A DNA stretch of 64,000 bases, taken from assembly GCA_963575745.1 (NCBI GenBank), contig CAUYUJ010020671.1, forward strand, positions 37,501 to 101,500, in the 5' to 3' direction. Below, in pieces: positions 49,670 to 59,035 of this stretch (the stretch's first letter is position 1; each line of letters begins with the position of its first letter). Source of the stretch: Prorocentrum cordatum (Eukaryota; Sar; Dinophyceae; Prorocentrales; Prorocentraceae). The position numbers and the translations under genes are program-made. The notes under the pieces are model-generated. The model saw nothing but the letters and a program-made list of their open reading frames with translations. It was not told the DNA's origin and made no database searches.

Positions 49670-51718
49670 ATGCCGAGGAAGCGAAAGCGATCCTCGTCCA
49701 GCGCATCAGCAGGCCGAGTCTTCACATGGGAGCAGCCCAGCGATGACGAGGACGCCATTGGAGATGGCGCCAGCGGCTTGGAGGAGCATCTTTTGAGACT
49801 TTACGCGGCTGGGTCATTATCTGCAAAGGCGTTTTGTATTGCATGTTATTGGGCTACCAAAGCTGGTGTGAAAAGCGATTCACTCTCCAGATACGCGAAA
49901 AGCCCAGAGTCCGCAAGTGGAGAGTTCAGCAAACATCTAAAAAAACATTTGCCCTCAGCCGAGGGTGCCCCCGAGTTGCACCAAATCACGATACCAATAT
50001 CTTCTAAAGGGTCTCGCAGCTCAAAAGTTACGTTGATGGCTCCGCCCCACGAGGTGTTGAACGCAGAATTGGAGAGAATGTACGATGATGGCGCGCCTCT
50101 GGAAAGCCCTAGCCCTGGGGATTGGGCTCGCACTTTTGAGGGGCACCCGCGCAGGCACCGTGATCGCGACGAGCGACCTGTCTTTCCCGTGGCGCTGTAT
50201 GTAGACGGGGTGAAATTTACCAGGAGCATCGGCCCAGGTCGGGCTGATAGTGTAATAGTGTTCACATGCTACAATCTATGCACGACCCGACGGCACCTTT
50301 TAGCAGTGATATCTAAGCGTGAGCTCTGCAAATGCGGGTGCAAAGGTTGGGACACACTATGGAGCGTCATGAATTATTTAAAGTGGTCGTTCACGGCTGC
50401 GGCGGAAGGCGTTCGTCCGCGGGAGCGGTGGGATGGGGAGGTTTTTGCTCCAGAGTCTGTGTCAGGGCGCTTGCATTATTCGAGCCCTCAGTGCGTTGCC
50501 CGTTTTCTGTTGTGCCAAGTGAAGGGGGATTGGTCTGAGTATTGCACGACGTTCGGATTCCCCACGTGGCAATCCTATTGGAGGCCGTGTCTGTATTGTT
50601 CCTGTACAAGAAAAACGATGTTTGATTTTTCGCACGTGTGCGCGGGCGGTCACGGTTGGGGGGAGGTTGCCAACACATACGACGACGCTTGTCAAACATG
50701 TGAGATCATCATAGACGTTGACACCGAGAACATACGCAAGCTTATCGTAGACGAGGGGGGGCTGAAATATGACAAGCGAAGAAAAGGCAATGGGCTGGTG
50801 ATCCAAAAAAACGTACCCGCATTAAAACTGAACAAGTGGGATCGTCTCGACCCGAGCTTCACTCTTCAGGACACATCGGAAGTGTACACTAAGGCCCTGC
50901 CGTTCGCGTGTTCTTTCTGGCGCTGTCACCGAGACCCGAAAGGGCGGTTGATGGACAGGTTGCTCCGTAGGAATCCGCTTTTCTGCGCGGAAGTGGGGGT
51001 GAGCCGAGAGACAGTTCTTCACACCGACACATTGCACACATTATACTTGGGAATATATGCTAGATATGTATTTGAAGTGCTGATAACTGCAATTGAGGAA
51101 GATATATGGGGCATCGAATGGACCAAAGAGGAGCGTGGGGAACTGGCGTGCAGGAGATTGTTGAACGATTTCAAAAACTGGGCCCAAGATCCCGAGAAAG
51201 CTGTGCCACTCTCTTATCATATTCGCACACTCACCCCGAAAATGCTAGGCACGCGGTCTGCGCCTGCCTTGAAGACCAAGGCGGCGGAGACTGGCGTGTT
51301 GACCCGTTGGGCGGTAGAGTTCTGCAGGACGTCTGGCGCCAGAATGGTCAGAGCGAAAGTTATGATGAATGCTGGCGAGTGCTTGTTAGAATACGCTAGA
51401 ATTCTCAAGGAGTCCCCGCATCACGTGGAACCCGCTAAGTACGATCGCCTCGTGTTTCTGTGTCTGCGCCATTTGGCGCTCATGGGCGATGTGGGCGGGG
51501 GCTATCTCCCGAAGGCGCACATGTGGGTGCATATGACATTGAAAATACCAGAATGCGGCAACCCAAGAACATACATCACGTTTCACGATGAAAGTTTAAA
51601 CTTAGTCTTAGCTGGGGTTGCCGCAGCAGCTCATCGGTCGACGTGGGAGCGTTCGATATTCGAGAGAATCCGGCTCCTGCCACTGGTCGATTCCAAGTCT
51701 GCATTCGCAGTCTTGTGA
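49670..51718 (+). CDS. Transposase-like protein of a dinoflagellate-expanded family, 682 aa
   Basis: ATG at 49670 to TGA, single exon. N-terminus is basic and Ser-rich (MPRKRKRSSSS, a likely nuclear signal). Then come VALYVDGVKF (Asp179), YNLCTTRRHLLAVISKRELC with a CKCGCKGW cysteine cluster (Cys220, 222, 224), KGDWSEYCTTFGFPTWQSYW, RPCLYCSC (Cys307, 310, 312), HTDTLHTLYLGIYARYVFEV (Asp453, His456), and near the C-terminus LPKAHMWVHMTL, CGNPRTYITFHDESLN (Asp640, Glu641) and AHRSTWERSIFERI. A D-G block, a later D-x-L-H block and a C-terminal acidic pair with an H-x-x-x-H phrase resemble the layout of TNP2/CACTA-like DDE transposases; I infer this, and do not see a clean DDE alignment. Similar multi-copy proteins are, to my recollection, common in dinoflagellate gene sets. 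A degraded SL lies 19 bp upstream. No terminal inverted repeats were found. Confidence 0.6.
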   Translation: MPRKRKRSSSSASAGRVFTWEQPSDDEDAIGDGASGLEEHLLRLYAAGSLSAKAFCIACYWATKAGVKSDSLSRYAKSPESASGEFSKHLKKHLPSAEGAPELHQITIPISSKGSRSSKVTLMAPPHEVLNAELERMYDDGAPLESPSPGDWARTFEGHPRRHRDRDERPVFPVALYVDGVKFTRSIGPGRADSVIVFTCYNLCTTRRHLLAVISKRELCKCGCKGWDTLWSVMNYLKWSFTAAAEGVRPRERWDGEVFAPESVSGRLHYSSPQCVARFLLCQVKGDWSEYCTTFGFPTWQSYWRPCLYCSCTRKTMFDFSHVCAGGHGWGEVANTYDDACQTCEIIIDVDTENIRKLIVDEGGLKYDKRRKGNGLVIQKNVPALKLNKWDRLDPSFTLQDTSEVYTKALPFACSFWRCHRDPKGRLMDRLLRRNPLFCAEVGVSRETVLHTDTLHTLYLGIYARYVFEVLITAIEEDIWGIEWTKEERGELACRRLLNDFKNWAQDPEKAVPLSYHIRTLTPKMLGTRSAPALKTKAAETGVLTRWAVEFCRTSGARMVRAKVMMNAGECLLEYARILKESPHHVEPAKYDRLVFLCLRHLALMGDVGGGYLPKAHMWVHMTLKIPECGNPRTYITFHDESLNLVLAGVAAAAHRSTWERSIFERIRLLPLVDSKSAFAVL

Positions 51719-52316
51719 CGAGGGGGGAGGGTCGGGTGGAACTCATGAGGCGGAGTGGGAGGTGGAGGGTCGGTGGCAACACCCACGGACTGTTCGCACT
51801 TATAAGTCGACGCATCCCTGGTGCATAGAGACACGGGGGGGACCGCCATCGCCGCCGCCATCTCCATCGCCGTCGACGCCGACGTCGACGCGAGGCCCGC
51901 GCCCCCCCTGCTTGCAAGGGCTGGTCGTGGTGCCTCGGTGTCAGCAAGGCGGGTCTGGGCCTTTGGGCTCCGTCGTGCTGAGGCTGAAGCCTCAAGGCTG
52001 GCTCTTGTGAGTCCCTCAGCCCGCTCCGCGGGCTCAGCAGACTTCTCGGTTCTTGCGGTATCGGTTGCGCCCTTGGCCGCTGAGCTTGGTTGCGCCATAT
52101 GTTGCGCCGCCGCCGAGCTTGGTTGCGCCATATGTTGCGCCCTCGGGTCCTTGGACCCCTCTTGGGGTTCATGTCAATCATGGGCCCCTCCTGGGCTCCA
52201 TATGTCGTCGTCGTCGTCGGCGTCGCCGTCGCCGTCGCTGTGCGGTGGCCCAAGAGTTTCACTTGGGCGCGTCAGACTCCCCCCATCTCGCGCAGGGGAG
52301 TGGGCCCTTCCGCCCC
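51719..52316. other. Region downstream of the 682-aa gene
   Basis: Several open frames on both strands but no recognised domain. A ~32-bp tandem pair, GAGCTTGGTTGCGCCATATG then TTGCGCC, lies at about 52080-52145. 52205-52245 is TCG/CCG triplets. No gene is supported. Confidence 0.35.
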
Positions 52317-52616
52317 ATGGGGAAACGGGGCGCGACCACCCAGTACAGCTTCAGGAAGACACGCAGGCTCCCCGAGAATATCGTCCCTGGCGATTGGCAG
52401 GACTCGACCCCCCCTCCCCCTCCACATCCCTCCTCCCCCCCACCCCGAGCCGATAGATCCACAGTCCGCCAGGACGTCGGCAAGACTATTTTGGCGGGTG
52501 GCACCCCCGAGCTCTCCATGCTGAACCTCAGCTGCGGGATGGATGCTGCCACGCTCGCAGTCAAAGAGGAGTGTTTTTTTTTCCAGTCATCTTGCGGTGG
52601 TGGGCCCTCGTTTTGA
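52317..52616 (+). CDS. Hypothetical small protein (about 99 aa)
   Basis: ATG at 52317 (CCCCATGGGGAAACGGGG) opens a frame MGKRGATTQYSFRKTRRLPE then NIVPGDWQDS, a Pro-rich stretch, and STVRQDVGKTILAGGTPELS, ending with TGA. The N-terminus looks like a real protein start in composition. The end runs through TTTTTTTTTCCAG, which resembles a 3' splice site, so the true gene may be spliced and longer. No family is recognised. Confidence 0.3.
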   Translation: MGKRGATTQYSFRKTRRLPENIVPGDWQDSTPPPPPHPSSPPPRADRSTVRQDVGKTILAGGTPELSMLNLSCGMDAATLAVKEECFFFQSSCGGGPSF

Positions 52617-52654
52617 ATAGACAGTGCCCCGCGTCACTCACCTCTCGCTGCCCT

Positions 52655-53070
52655 CATCCCCATTCGTCGCATCATCAGCATCATCATCACCAGCACCATC
52701 AGCATAATCAGCATCATCAGCAGCATCATCATCATTAACAACATCATCCTCAGCAGCATCAGCATCATCATCATCATCATCGTCATCAGCAGCAACATCA
52801 CTCTCCTCATCCTCAGCAACAGCATCATCGTCATAATCAACATCGTCGTCAGCAACATCACCAGCATCATCATATTTACCATCAGCCTCATCACCATCAC
52901 CATCTTCAACATCATCGTCTTCATCGCCATCAGCATCAGCATCGTCGCCATCCTCAACATCGTCATTATCATCGTCACAATCATCACCACCATCCTCAAT
53001 ATCATGGCCGTCAGCACCGTCACCATCATCGTCACCATCACCATCATCTGCATCATCATCGCTGTTAACG
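52655..53070. repeat. CAT/CAG trinucleotide array, copy 2
   Basis: CATCATCAGCACCATCAGC-type triplets directly before the second 85-bp satellite block, mirroring the 41.5-kb locus. Met-rich frames on the minus strand are triplet translations. Confidence 0.9.
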
Positions 53071-54075
53071 TCACCAGTAGATTCGTGGTCCTACAGAGGG
53101 CTCCACCGAAGGCCCCAGCGAGAGGGCCCGCATGGCACCGCCACTTCATGTTGGCACACGCGGCACCATAGGGACCCCCACCGAGTGCCCAAGCGAGGGG
53201 GGGGGGTCCGCATGACGCCGCCGCTCAATGGTGGCGCACCCCTCACACAGTGAGCTTCACCGACGGCCTCAGTGGGAGGATCCGCGTGGCACCGCCGCCC
53301 CATTTTGGCGCACCACTCACGCGGCCTGCAAGTGCAATAGGGTGCTCCACCGAAGGCCCCAATGGATGGATCCGCATGGCACCGCCGCCTTATTTTGGGT
53401 AGCCCCACCGAAGGCCCCAGCGGGGGGGGGGGGGTCAGCATGACACGCAGGTCTTGGCCCCATGGGAACCTCGGCCGAATGCCTCACTGAGGTTCGCATG
53501 CGCGCGATGCACATGTTGGTTCACTCCTCACACGGCTCGCGGCCCAAGGCGCCACCGCGCCAATGTCAGCACCCCCATTCATACGACTCGCGGCCTCCTC
53601 GCCGAGGGCCCCAGCGGGAAGGTCAGCATGGCACCGCAGCTAAATGTTGGCACACCCCTCACACGGTTAGCCCACCAAAGGCCCAAGTGGGAGGGTCAGC
53701 ATGGCGCCGCGGCCCCGCACCCCTCACACGGTTAGTGGCTTCACATGGGGAGCCCCACCGAATGGCACAACCGCCCCATTTTGGCGCACTCATCGCACGG
53801 TTCGCGGATCCAACAGTGAGCTCCATCGAAGGCCCCAAGGGCAGGTCCGCATGACGCCCCGCCTTATGTTGGCACACCCCTCCACCGAAGACCCCACTGC
53901 AGATGGGAAGGTCCGCATGGCACCGCCGCTTCATTTTGGTACGCCCCGTCCGTGGCCCAAGGAGCTCCACCGAAAGCCCCACTGGCAAACTTCGCATGCG
54001 CCAGCACCCCTGACAAGTGTCGTGCCAGAAGGCGTTACCTCGCGTGCTACTCGGAGTTTGCCCGCCCTGCGTGCC
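53071..54075 (+). repeat. ~85-bp satellite block 2 with terminal segment
   Basis: About eleven units of the type at 41.83-42.55 kb, with CCGCATG or CAGCATG phrases at roughly 53129, 53209, 53281, 53370 and 53440, giving 70-90-bp spacing. It ends with GCCAGAAGGCGTTACCTCGC and CTACTCGGAGTTTGCCCGCC, shared with the end of block 1. Orientation is the same as block 1. Confidence 0.85.
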
Positions 54076-54388
54076 ACCTCCCTCGCGGCACTCGCAGCTG
54101 CAGATGTCAAGCTACTTTTGGCCAGAACTTTGCAAGTCAGCTCAGGGCTGGTCGCGACATTGGCGCGCAACGCCACCGATATTTTCTGATGCCGAAGGGC
54201 GGAACTTTTTTCTCGGACGCCGAGGGGCGCCGCGAGATACGCTTTCGGACTGCGCCCGAAATGTCAAGCCCAATCACTTCACCAAGCCTGAATCAGACCC
54301 AGTCCAGCCCAGCCTCATTCACTACGCCCGAAATGTGTCCAGCAAGCACTGCTTGGGGAATGAGAAATCGACGACCAATGCCCATAGT
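54076..54388. other. Segment between satellite block 2 and the 11-bp repeat
   Basis: Contains TTTCTGATGCCGAAGGGCGG and TTCTCGGACGCCGAGGGGCG, a short diverged pair, and two CGCCCGAAATGT copies (54256, 54326). No domain is recognised in any frame. If the methyltransferase has an upstream exon with motif I, it is not visible here. Confidence 0.35.
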
Positions 54389-54665
54389 GGTCATCCGATG
54401 GTCATCGGGCGGTCATCCGATGGTCATCCGATGGTCACCCGATGGTCATCCGATGGTCATCGACTGATCATCCAACAGTCACCGAACGGTCATCGGATGG
54501 TCACCGAATGGTCGTCCAATGGTCATCGAATGGTCATTGGATGGTCGTCGACTGGTCATCCAATGGTAATCGGATGGTCATCCAATGGTCATGTCATGGT
54601 CATCCGATGGCCATCGGCTGGTCATCCCGTGGTCACTCCACTGTCATCCGATTGTCATCCCAGGG
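54389..54665. repeat. 11-bp minisatellite GGTCATCCGAT, locus 4
   Basis: About 24 units, more diverged than locus 3 (GGTCATCGAAT, GGTCGTCCAAT, GGTCATTGGAT variants). It ends 40 bp before the first methyltransferase exon and would fall in its intron or upstream region. Confidence 0.9.
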
Positions 54666-54703
54666 CTGCAAAACAGCATTGCCGACGAAAAAAACGCTGC
54701 TAG

Positions 54704-54823
54704 CTCGGGGTGAAATGCATTAGCCACTCGTGCGACTCTGATTGGCAAATGCGCCGTACGGCCGACTTCGTCAACTCCGATGGCGACGGCTACGTTTTCA
54801 TCCCGATGGATTTCAGTAAGGAT
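54704..54823 (+). CDS. Methyltransferase exon with motif II (tentative)
   Basis: After a possible acceptor (CGCTGCTAG) the frame reads LGVKCISHSCDSDWQMRRTA then DFVNSDGDGYVFIPMDFSKD. C5-cytosine methyltransferases have, after motif I, a strand ending in an acidic residue followed by an Arg-rich helix and Asn (C-D-x-D-x-x-x-R-R ... N); CDSDWQMRR...DFVN fits. A strong donor-like GTAAGG at 54816 would leave the frame out of phase with the next exon (55228); a weaker GT at 54824 keeps it. Dinoflagellate introns often have non-GT donors, so the border is unresolved. Motif I (FxGxGG) is not found upstream. Confidence 0.4.
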
Positions 54824-55227
54824 GTTGTTTTGGGGTGTATGGCCTGTGGGCGAGGCGGAAAACGAGGATACGGATGTCGGACGAATGAGGGGGGCGGAAC
54901 TGGTGGGCGGGCAAGGGGGGGTGAGGAGGAAACGGGGGGGGGGGGCACGGGGGCTGCACGGTCGCATCGCGCTCGGAGTCGTTCAGAAGTCCTCGCGGAG
55001 GCTTCCTGCCCGTACGATCGCATAGGCCTCGGGGAGGTGGCATGGGTATGCGTATATAAGTATAGGTGCAGGTATAAACATGGCGTCGCATGTCTATATA
55101 TATAGATAGATATCGGGATCGAGATATGCATACACCTATGCGTGCATGTGTAATACATGTTAAACTGTAAAAGCAGAGGGGGGAGGGTGGCGGGGGTGGC
55201 AGTATATACAGACGCGGGCCTCTACAG
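54824..55227. other. Probable intron or degraded linker of the methyltransferase
   Basis: G-rich sequence (54895-54955) and an AT-rich TATATATATAGATAGATA tract (55093-55112), ending GGGCCTCTACAG just before the ATG at 55228. Open frames here have no domain. CTACAG is a plausible 3' splice site. Confidence 0.35.
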
Positions 55228-56097
55228 ATGAAGGACGATGCGTTCTTCCTCGTGCAGTTCGTGTTTGCTGCCCCTGAGACACCGCCACTCTCGAAATTAG
55301 GAAAGGGAATTGTGTGGGATGACCCGCATGCCGAAGAGTTCGTGGCGACCCTCAGGATTATCGTGTCCCAGGCCGTGCGTGAGGGCAGCAAACTTGAGGC
55401 TTTCATGATTGAAGCGGTCCCCCGCCTGGCCGATATCCCGCGCAAGTGCAGCAGCTCCCCCCTGGAAGATGTAGAGTTGTTCCTGTCTGAGAGCCTAGGT
55501 GAGAGCTGGAAAGTGTTCACATGGACCGTGTCGAGTTACGACATGGGCGTGCCGCAAGCTCGGACGCGCCTGTATGTCTGCGGGCGTTTGGCGACGCTTT
55601 TCCGCGCCCCTGTGCCCGAGACCACGCCAGAGACGTTTTCGCTTGAGCTCTTGACGTTGTGGCAATTGTTGGACGAAACGGCACGGCCCGTCAAGATTAG
55701 GACCCTGACTGACAGCATGCGAAAGAATCTGGCCAGCTACAAAGCGCTAGCCGAGAGCATCGTTGTGCCTGAGCGCATTGTTGTGTGCGATTTGAGTAAG
55801 GGCCCGAAGCGAGACGGGCTGTCGCAGATGCGAGCGGACGGCCTTGTACCGTCTTTGACCTCTCGCAACAGGTACTTGCGGTTGTTTGCCCCAGGGGCCC
55901 CAGACGTGCTCGGCCGTTTTTTGACGCCACAGGAGAGGGTCAAACTTCAAGGCTGGGCCCCCGTCATTTTAGACCACATGGAGCCTGGGAACTACTTTGA
56001 GCCCACGGGCTCAGGAAGCTGCGTGCCTGTTGTCGGCATCTGCATCGCGTGCCTTTTTAGTGGCCGTTTGGGCGCACTCGCGATGGCAGGTGCGTGA
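55228..56097 (+). CDS. C5-cytosine DNA methyltransferase, catalytic-domain part (motifs IV-X)
   Basis: The 289-residue frame carries, in order: AAPETPPLSKLGKGIVWDD at residues 14-32, where motif IV (P-C-x-P-x-S) is expected; IEAVPRL at 61-67 as a weak motif VI (ENV); MGVPQARTRLYVCG at 106-119, motif VIII with Q110, R112, R114; a target-recognition-like region with PSLTSRNRYLRLF; RFLTPQERVKLQGW at 230-243, motif IX; and TGSGSCVPVVG at 260-270, motif X. The family transfers methyl groups from S-adenosylmethionine to C5 of cytosine. Threonine 18 sits where the catalytic cysteine should be and ENV is EAV, so catalysis is doubtful. Motif I is missing; a motif II exon lies 400 bp upstream. DNMT-like genes are known in dinoflagellates both as host genes and carried by retrotransposons; no RT is seen next to this one. 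It may be a pseudogene or an odd paralogue. Confidence 0.7.
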   Translation: MKDDAFFLVQFVFAAPETPPLSKLGKGIVWDDPHAEEFVATLRIIVSQAVREGSKLEAFMIEAVPRLADIPRKCSSSPLEDVELFLSESLGESWKVFTWTVSSYDMGVPQARTRLYVCGRLATLFRAPVPETTPETFSLELLTLWQLLDETARPVKIRTLTDSMRKNLASYKALAESIVVPERIVVCDLSKGPKRDGLSQMRADGLVPSLTSRNRYLRLFAPGAPDVLGRFLTPQERVKLQGWAPVILDHMEPGNYFEPTGSGSCVPVVGICIACLFSGRLGALAMAGA

Positions 56098-56400
56098 TTG
56101 CATGGAATGGGTCGGGGGCAAGATCAGATGGATAGGGGGGTGGAGGGAAGGATGGGGGGAGGGCAGGACGGAAAGTGGATGGAGGGATGGAGGGATGGAG
56201 GGAGGGGTGGAAGCGGGGATGGAGGGATGGAGGGGTGGGGGGAGGGAGGGGCGGGTGGAGGGAAGGATGGACGAGACCCATCAGCTCGATTGGGCCGAGC
56301 AACTCACTGCAAGGCGGTCTTTCGCTGCGCCGCCAATGAGGAGGAGGAGGAGGAGGAAGAGGAGGAGGAGGGGGAGAGGAGGAGGAGGAAGACGCAAATG
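56098..56400. repeat. GGATGGAG-type minisatellite and GAG triplets
   Basis: 56130-56275 is imperfect GGATGGAG/GGGTGGAGGGA octamers. 56280-56335 is unique. 56338-56395 is GAG triplets. Confidence 0.8.
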
Positions 56401-56524
56401 AGGCGTGGACCTCGAAGATCTCGACAGCGCTGCCGTGGGGGATCGGCATCGAAAACGGGGCATTATTCTTCTTCGTCGTCGTCGCCGTCTGTCTCGTCAT
56501 GGGCGAGGCGGATGCGTGGAGGAC

Positions 56525-56573
<49 letters not shown>

Positions 56574-56799
56574 GGCGGCCCTCGTCGTCGTCGTCGTCGT
56601 CGACGTCCTCCTCCTCTTTCCTCCTCGTCCTCCTCCTTCTCCTCCCCCCTCAGAGAGAAACCGAGAGAACGAGAGAGAGAAACAACAATAACAAACGAGG
56701 AGAGACAGAGAGCGAGCAGAAGAGAGAGCCAGAGCGAGAGAGAGAAAACAAAACACAAAAGACAGAACGAGAGAGAAAGAGAGAACACAAAAGAGAGAG

Positions 56800-56842
<43 letters not shown>

Positions 56843-56870
56843 AGAGAAAAAGACATCGCCACCACCATCA
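56401..56870. repeat. (GA)n arrays with GTC and CCT triplets
   Basis: (GA)n at 56527-56571 and 56650-56846, with GTCGTC and CCTCCT triplets between them. Both strands are open across most of it (Arg-Glu versus Leu-Ser), which is an artefact of the dinucleotide. Confidence 0.9.
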
Positions 56871-57322
56871 TTCACCATCACTTGTAACGCGCATCGCGCG
56901 CCTGGTCGGCCCGCCCCCGCTGGATGCGGTCGGGCCGCTTGCGCGAGGGGCGCGGTGCATCGCTTGGCGCGCGCATGGCCCGCGGCCCGCGGGGCGCCCG
57001 TGTGGCCTCAACCTGCCCGATGCCATAACTGGCGATCGGCTCAGGCGGTTCGCGCGGGGCGCCCGCTCGGACGTGCGTGCGGCGCTCTGCAGTGGGGGCG
57101 GCCGACGTCCGCGCGGCTGCGCCGACGGCCGCCAGTTCCTGCCCTGGCGTCGGGCGCAGCCCAGGGCCCACGCGCGTGGCCCCCCCTGCTGGCTGGAGCT
57201 CCCAGCCCCGTCGCCGTGTTCATGGCGCGGGTGGGCTCGCGGGGGGGTGCGCGGTACCTTGAAGGCAACTGACGTTGGGAGAAAGCATACGCTTCGTAGC
57301 GCTGCACGGCGCTTTTGTTGCA

Positions 57323-57323
<1 letters not shown>
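56871..57323. other. GC-rich unique segment, no recognised gene
   Basis: CGCGCCTGGTCGGCCCGCCC and following sequence to TTTTGTTGCAAACAAG. Open in several frames because of GC content, but no motif is recognisable on either strand. It separates two GA arrays. Confidence 0.35.
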
Positions 57324-57655
<332 letters not shown>

Positions 57656-58254
57656 AGAGAGGGCCTCCGTCCCTCCCTCCCTCCCTCCCTCCCTCCCTCC
57701 TCCTCCTCCTCTCCTCCTCCTCCTCCTCCTCCTCGTCGCCGTGGCTCAATCGAGCTCTGTCGCTCGCGAGCGGCCTGGGCGCCCTCGGTGTGGCTCACAT
57801 CCCACCCGCCCTCCTCGTCTCCTCCCCCCTCCCCCTCCTCTCTTCCTCCTCCTCGTCCTCCTCCCCTGATCATCCTCCTCCTTTTTGCCGTGGCTCAAAC
57901 GCCTTTGTTCTGTCGCCCGAGCGGCAGCGACTGCGCCCGCGCGGATTGCAACGGCCGCGCGCATGGCGAATGACAGCTGCAGAAACTGCGCGATGGACGC
58001 GAACACGAGAGATCGTGCTAACGTCCATCGTGATCATGTCCTGCACTCCTATAGATACATGCGTCACCATATCGCAACACATGCGTCTAGAAGAGTGCAG
58101 CAACCGCTCGCAGTAGCTCGCATGGATGTGCAAAATGGCGACACCGTCGCCATCAAGGCACGGACATCGCCAGCATCCGTGTGAAATACTGCAACACGGC
58201 TCGCAGCAACGAGCAATACGTTACCATCGATCTTAATTCCCGACAGAGAAACGC
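57656..58254. other. CCT tracts and a unique segment without a recognised gene
   Basis: 57668-57740 and 57825-57870 are CCTCC-rich. A ~110-bp near duplicate, CGTGGCTCAA...GTCGC(T/C)CG(C)GAGCGGC, occurs at 57738-57775 and 57889-57930. 57960-58250 is ordinary sequence with no recognised domain. Confidence 0.4.
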
Positions 58255-59035
58255 CAACATGTTGTTTCCAATTTTGCCCGGAAACCAAATGTCTGTTTCC
58301 GGAATCTGTTTCCGTTTTTCCGGCGCAAACACATATTTCCACTAAAATGGAAAAAATCATCCTCTGGGAACAGGGCCCCTGCCGGGCCCCAAGAGAACCC
58401 CCAGAGCGCCCAAGAGAGCCCCAAGAGGGCCCAAGAGAGCCCCAAGAGGGCCCAAGAGAACCCCAAGAGGGCCCAAGAGGTTTCCCAGCAGGGCACCAAG
58501 ATGCCCCTGGCAATTCCGGGGTGCACCCCGGAATTGCCAGGGGCCCCAACAGGGCCCCTGCCGGGCCCCAAGAGAACCCCCAGAGCGCCCAAGAGAGCCC
58601 CAAGAGGGCCCAAGAGAGCCCCAAGAGGGCCCAAGAGGCTTCCTAGCAGGGCACCTAGATGCCCCTGGCAATTCCGGGGTGCACCCCGAAATTGCCAGGG
58701 GCCCCCCCAAATTGCCAGGGGCCCCAACAGGGCCCCTGCTGGGCCCCAAGAGAACCCCCAGAGCGCCCAAGAGAGCCCCAAGAGGGCTCAAGAGGCTTCC
58801 CAAGAGGGCCCAAGAGGCTTCCCAGCAGGGCACCAAGATGCCCCCGGCAATTCCGGGGTGCACCCCGAAATTGCCAGGGCCCCCCCCAAATTGCCAGGGG
58901 CCCCAACAGGGCCCCTGCCGGGCCCCAAGAGAACCCCCAGAGCGCCCAAGAGAGCCCCAAGAGGGCTCAAGAGGCTCCCCAAGAGGGCCCAAGAGGCTTC
59001 CCAAGAGAGCCCCAAGAGGGCCCGCTGAGGCTCCC
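58255..59035. repeat. Palindrome module array 2 with TTTCCG flank (four modules)
   Basis: 58255-58372 is a TTTCC-rich flank resembling the reverse complement of 39741-39860. Four modules follow, each with CCCAAGAGAGCCCCAAGAGG repeats and a palindrome: a perfect 42-bp one at 58503-58544 and imperfect ones at 58661-58702 and about 58840-58880 in which the right arm has CCGAAATTG instead of CCGGAATTG. The module order AACAGGGCCCCTGC(C/T)GGGCC, CAGAGCGCCC matches array 1. Confidence 0.85.
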
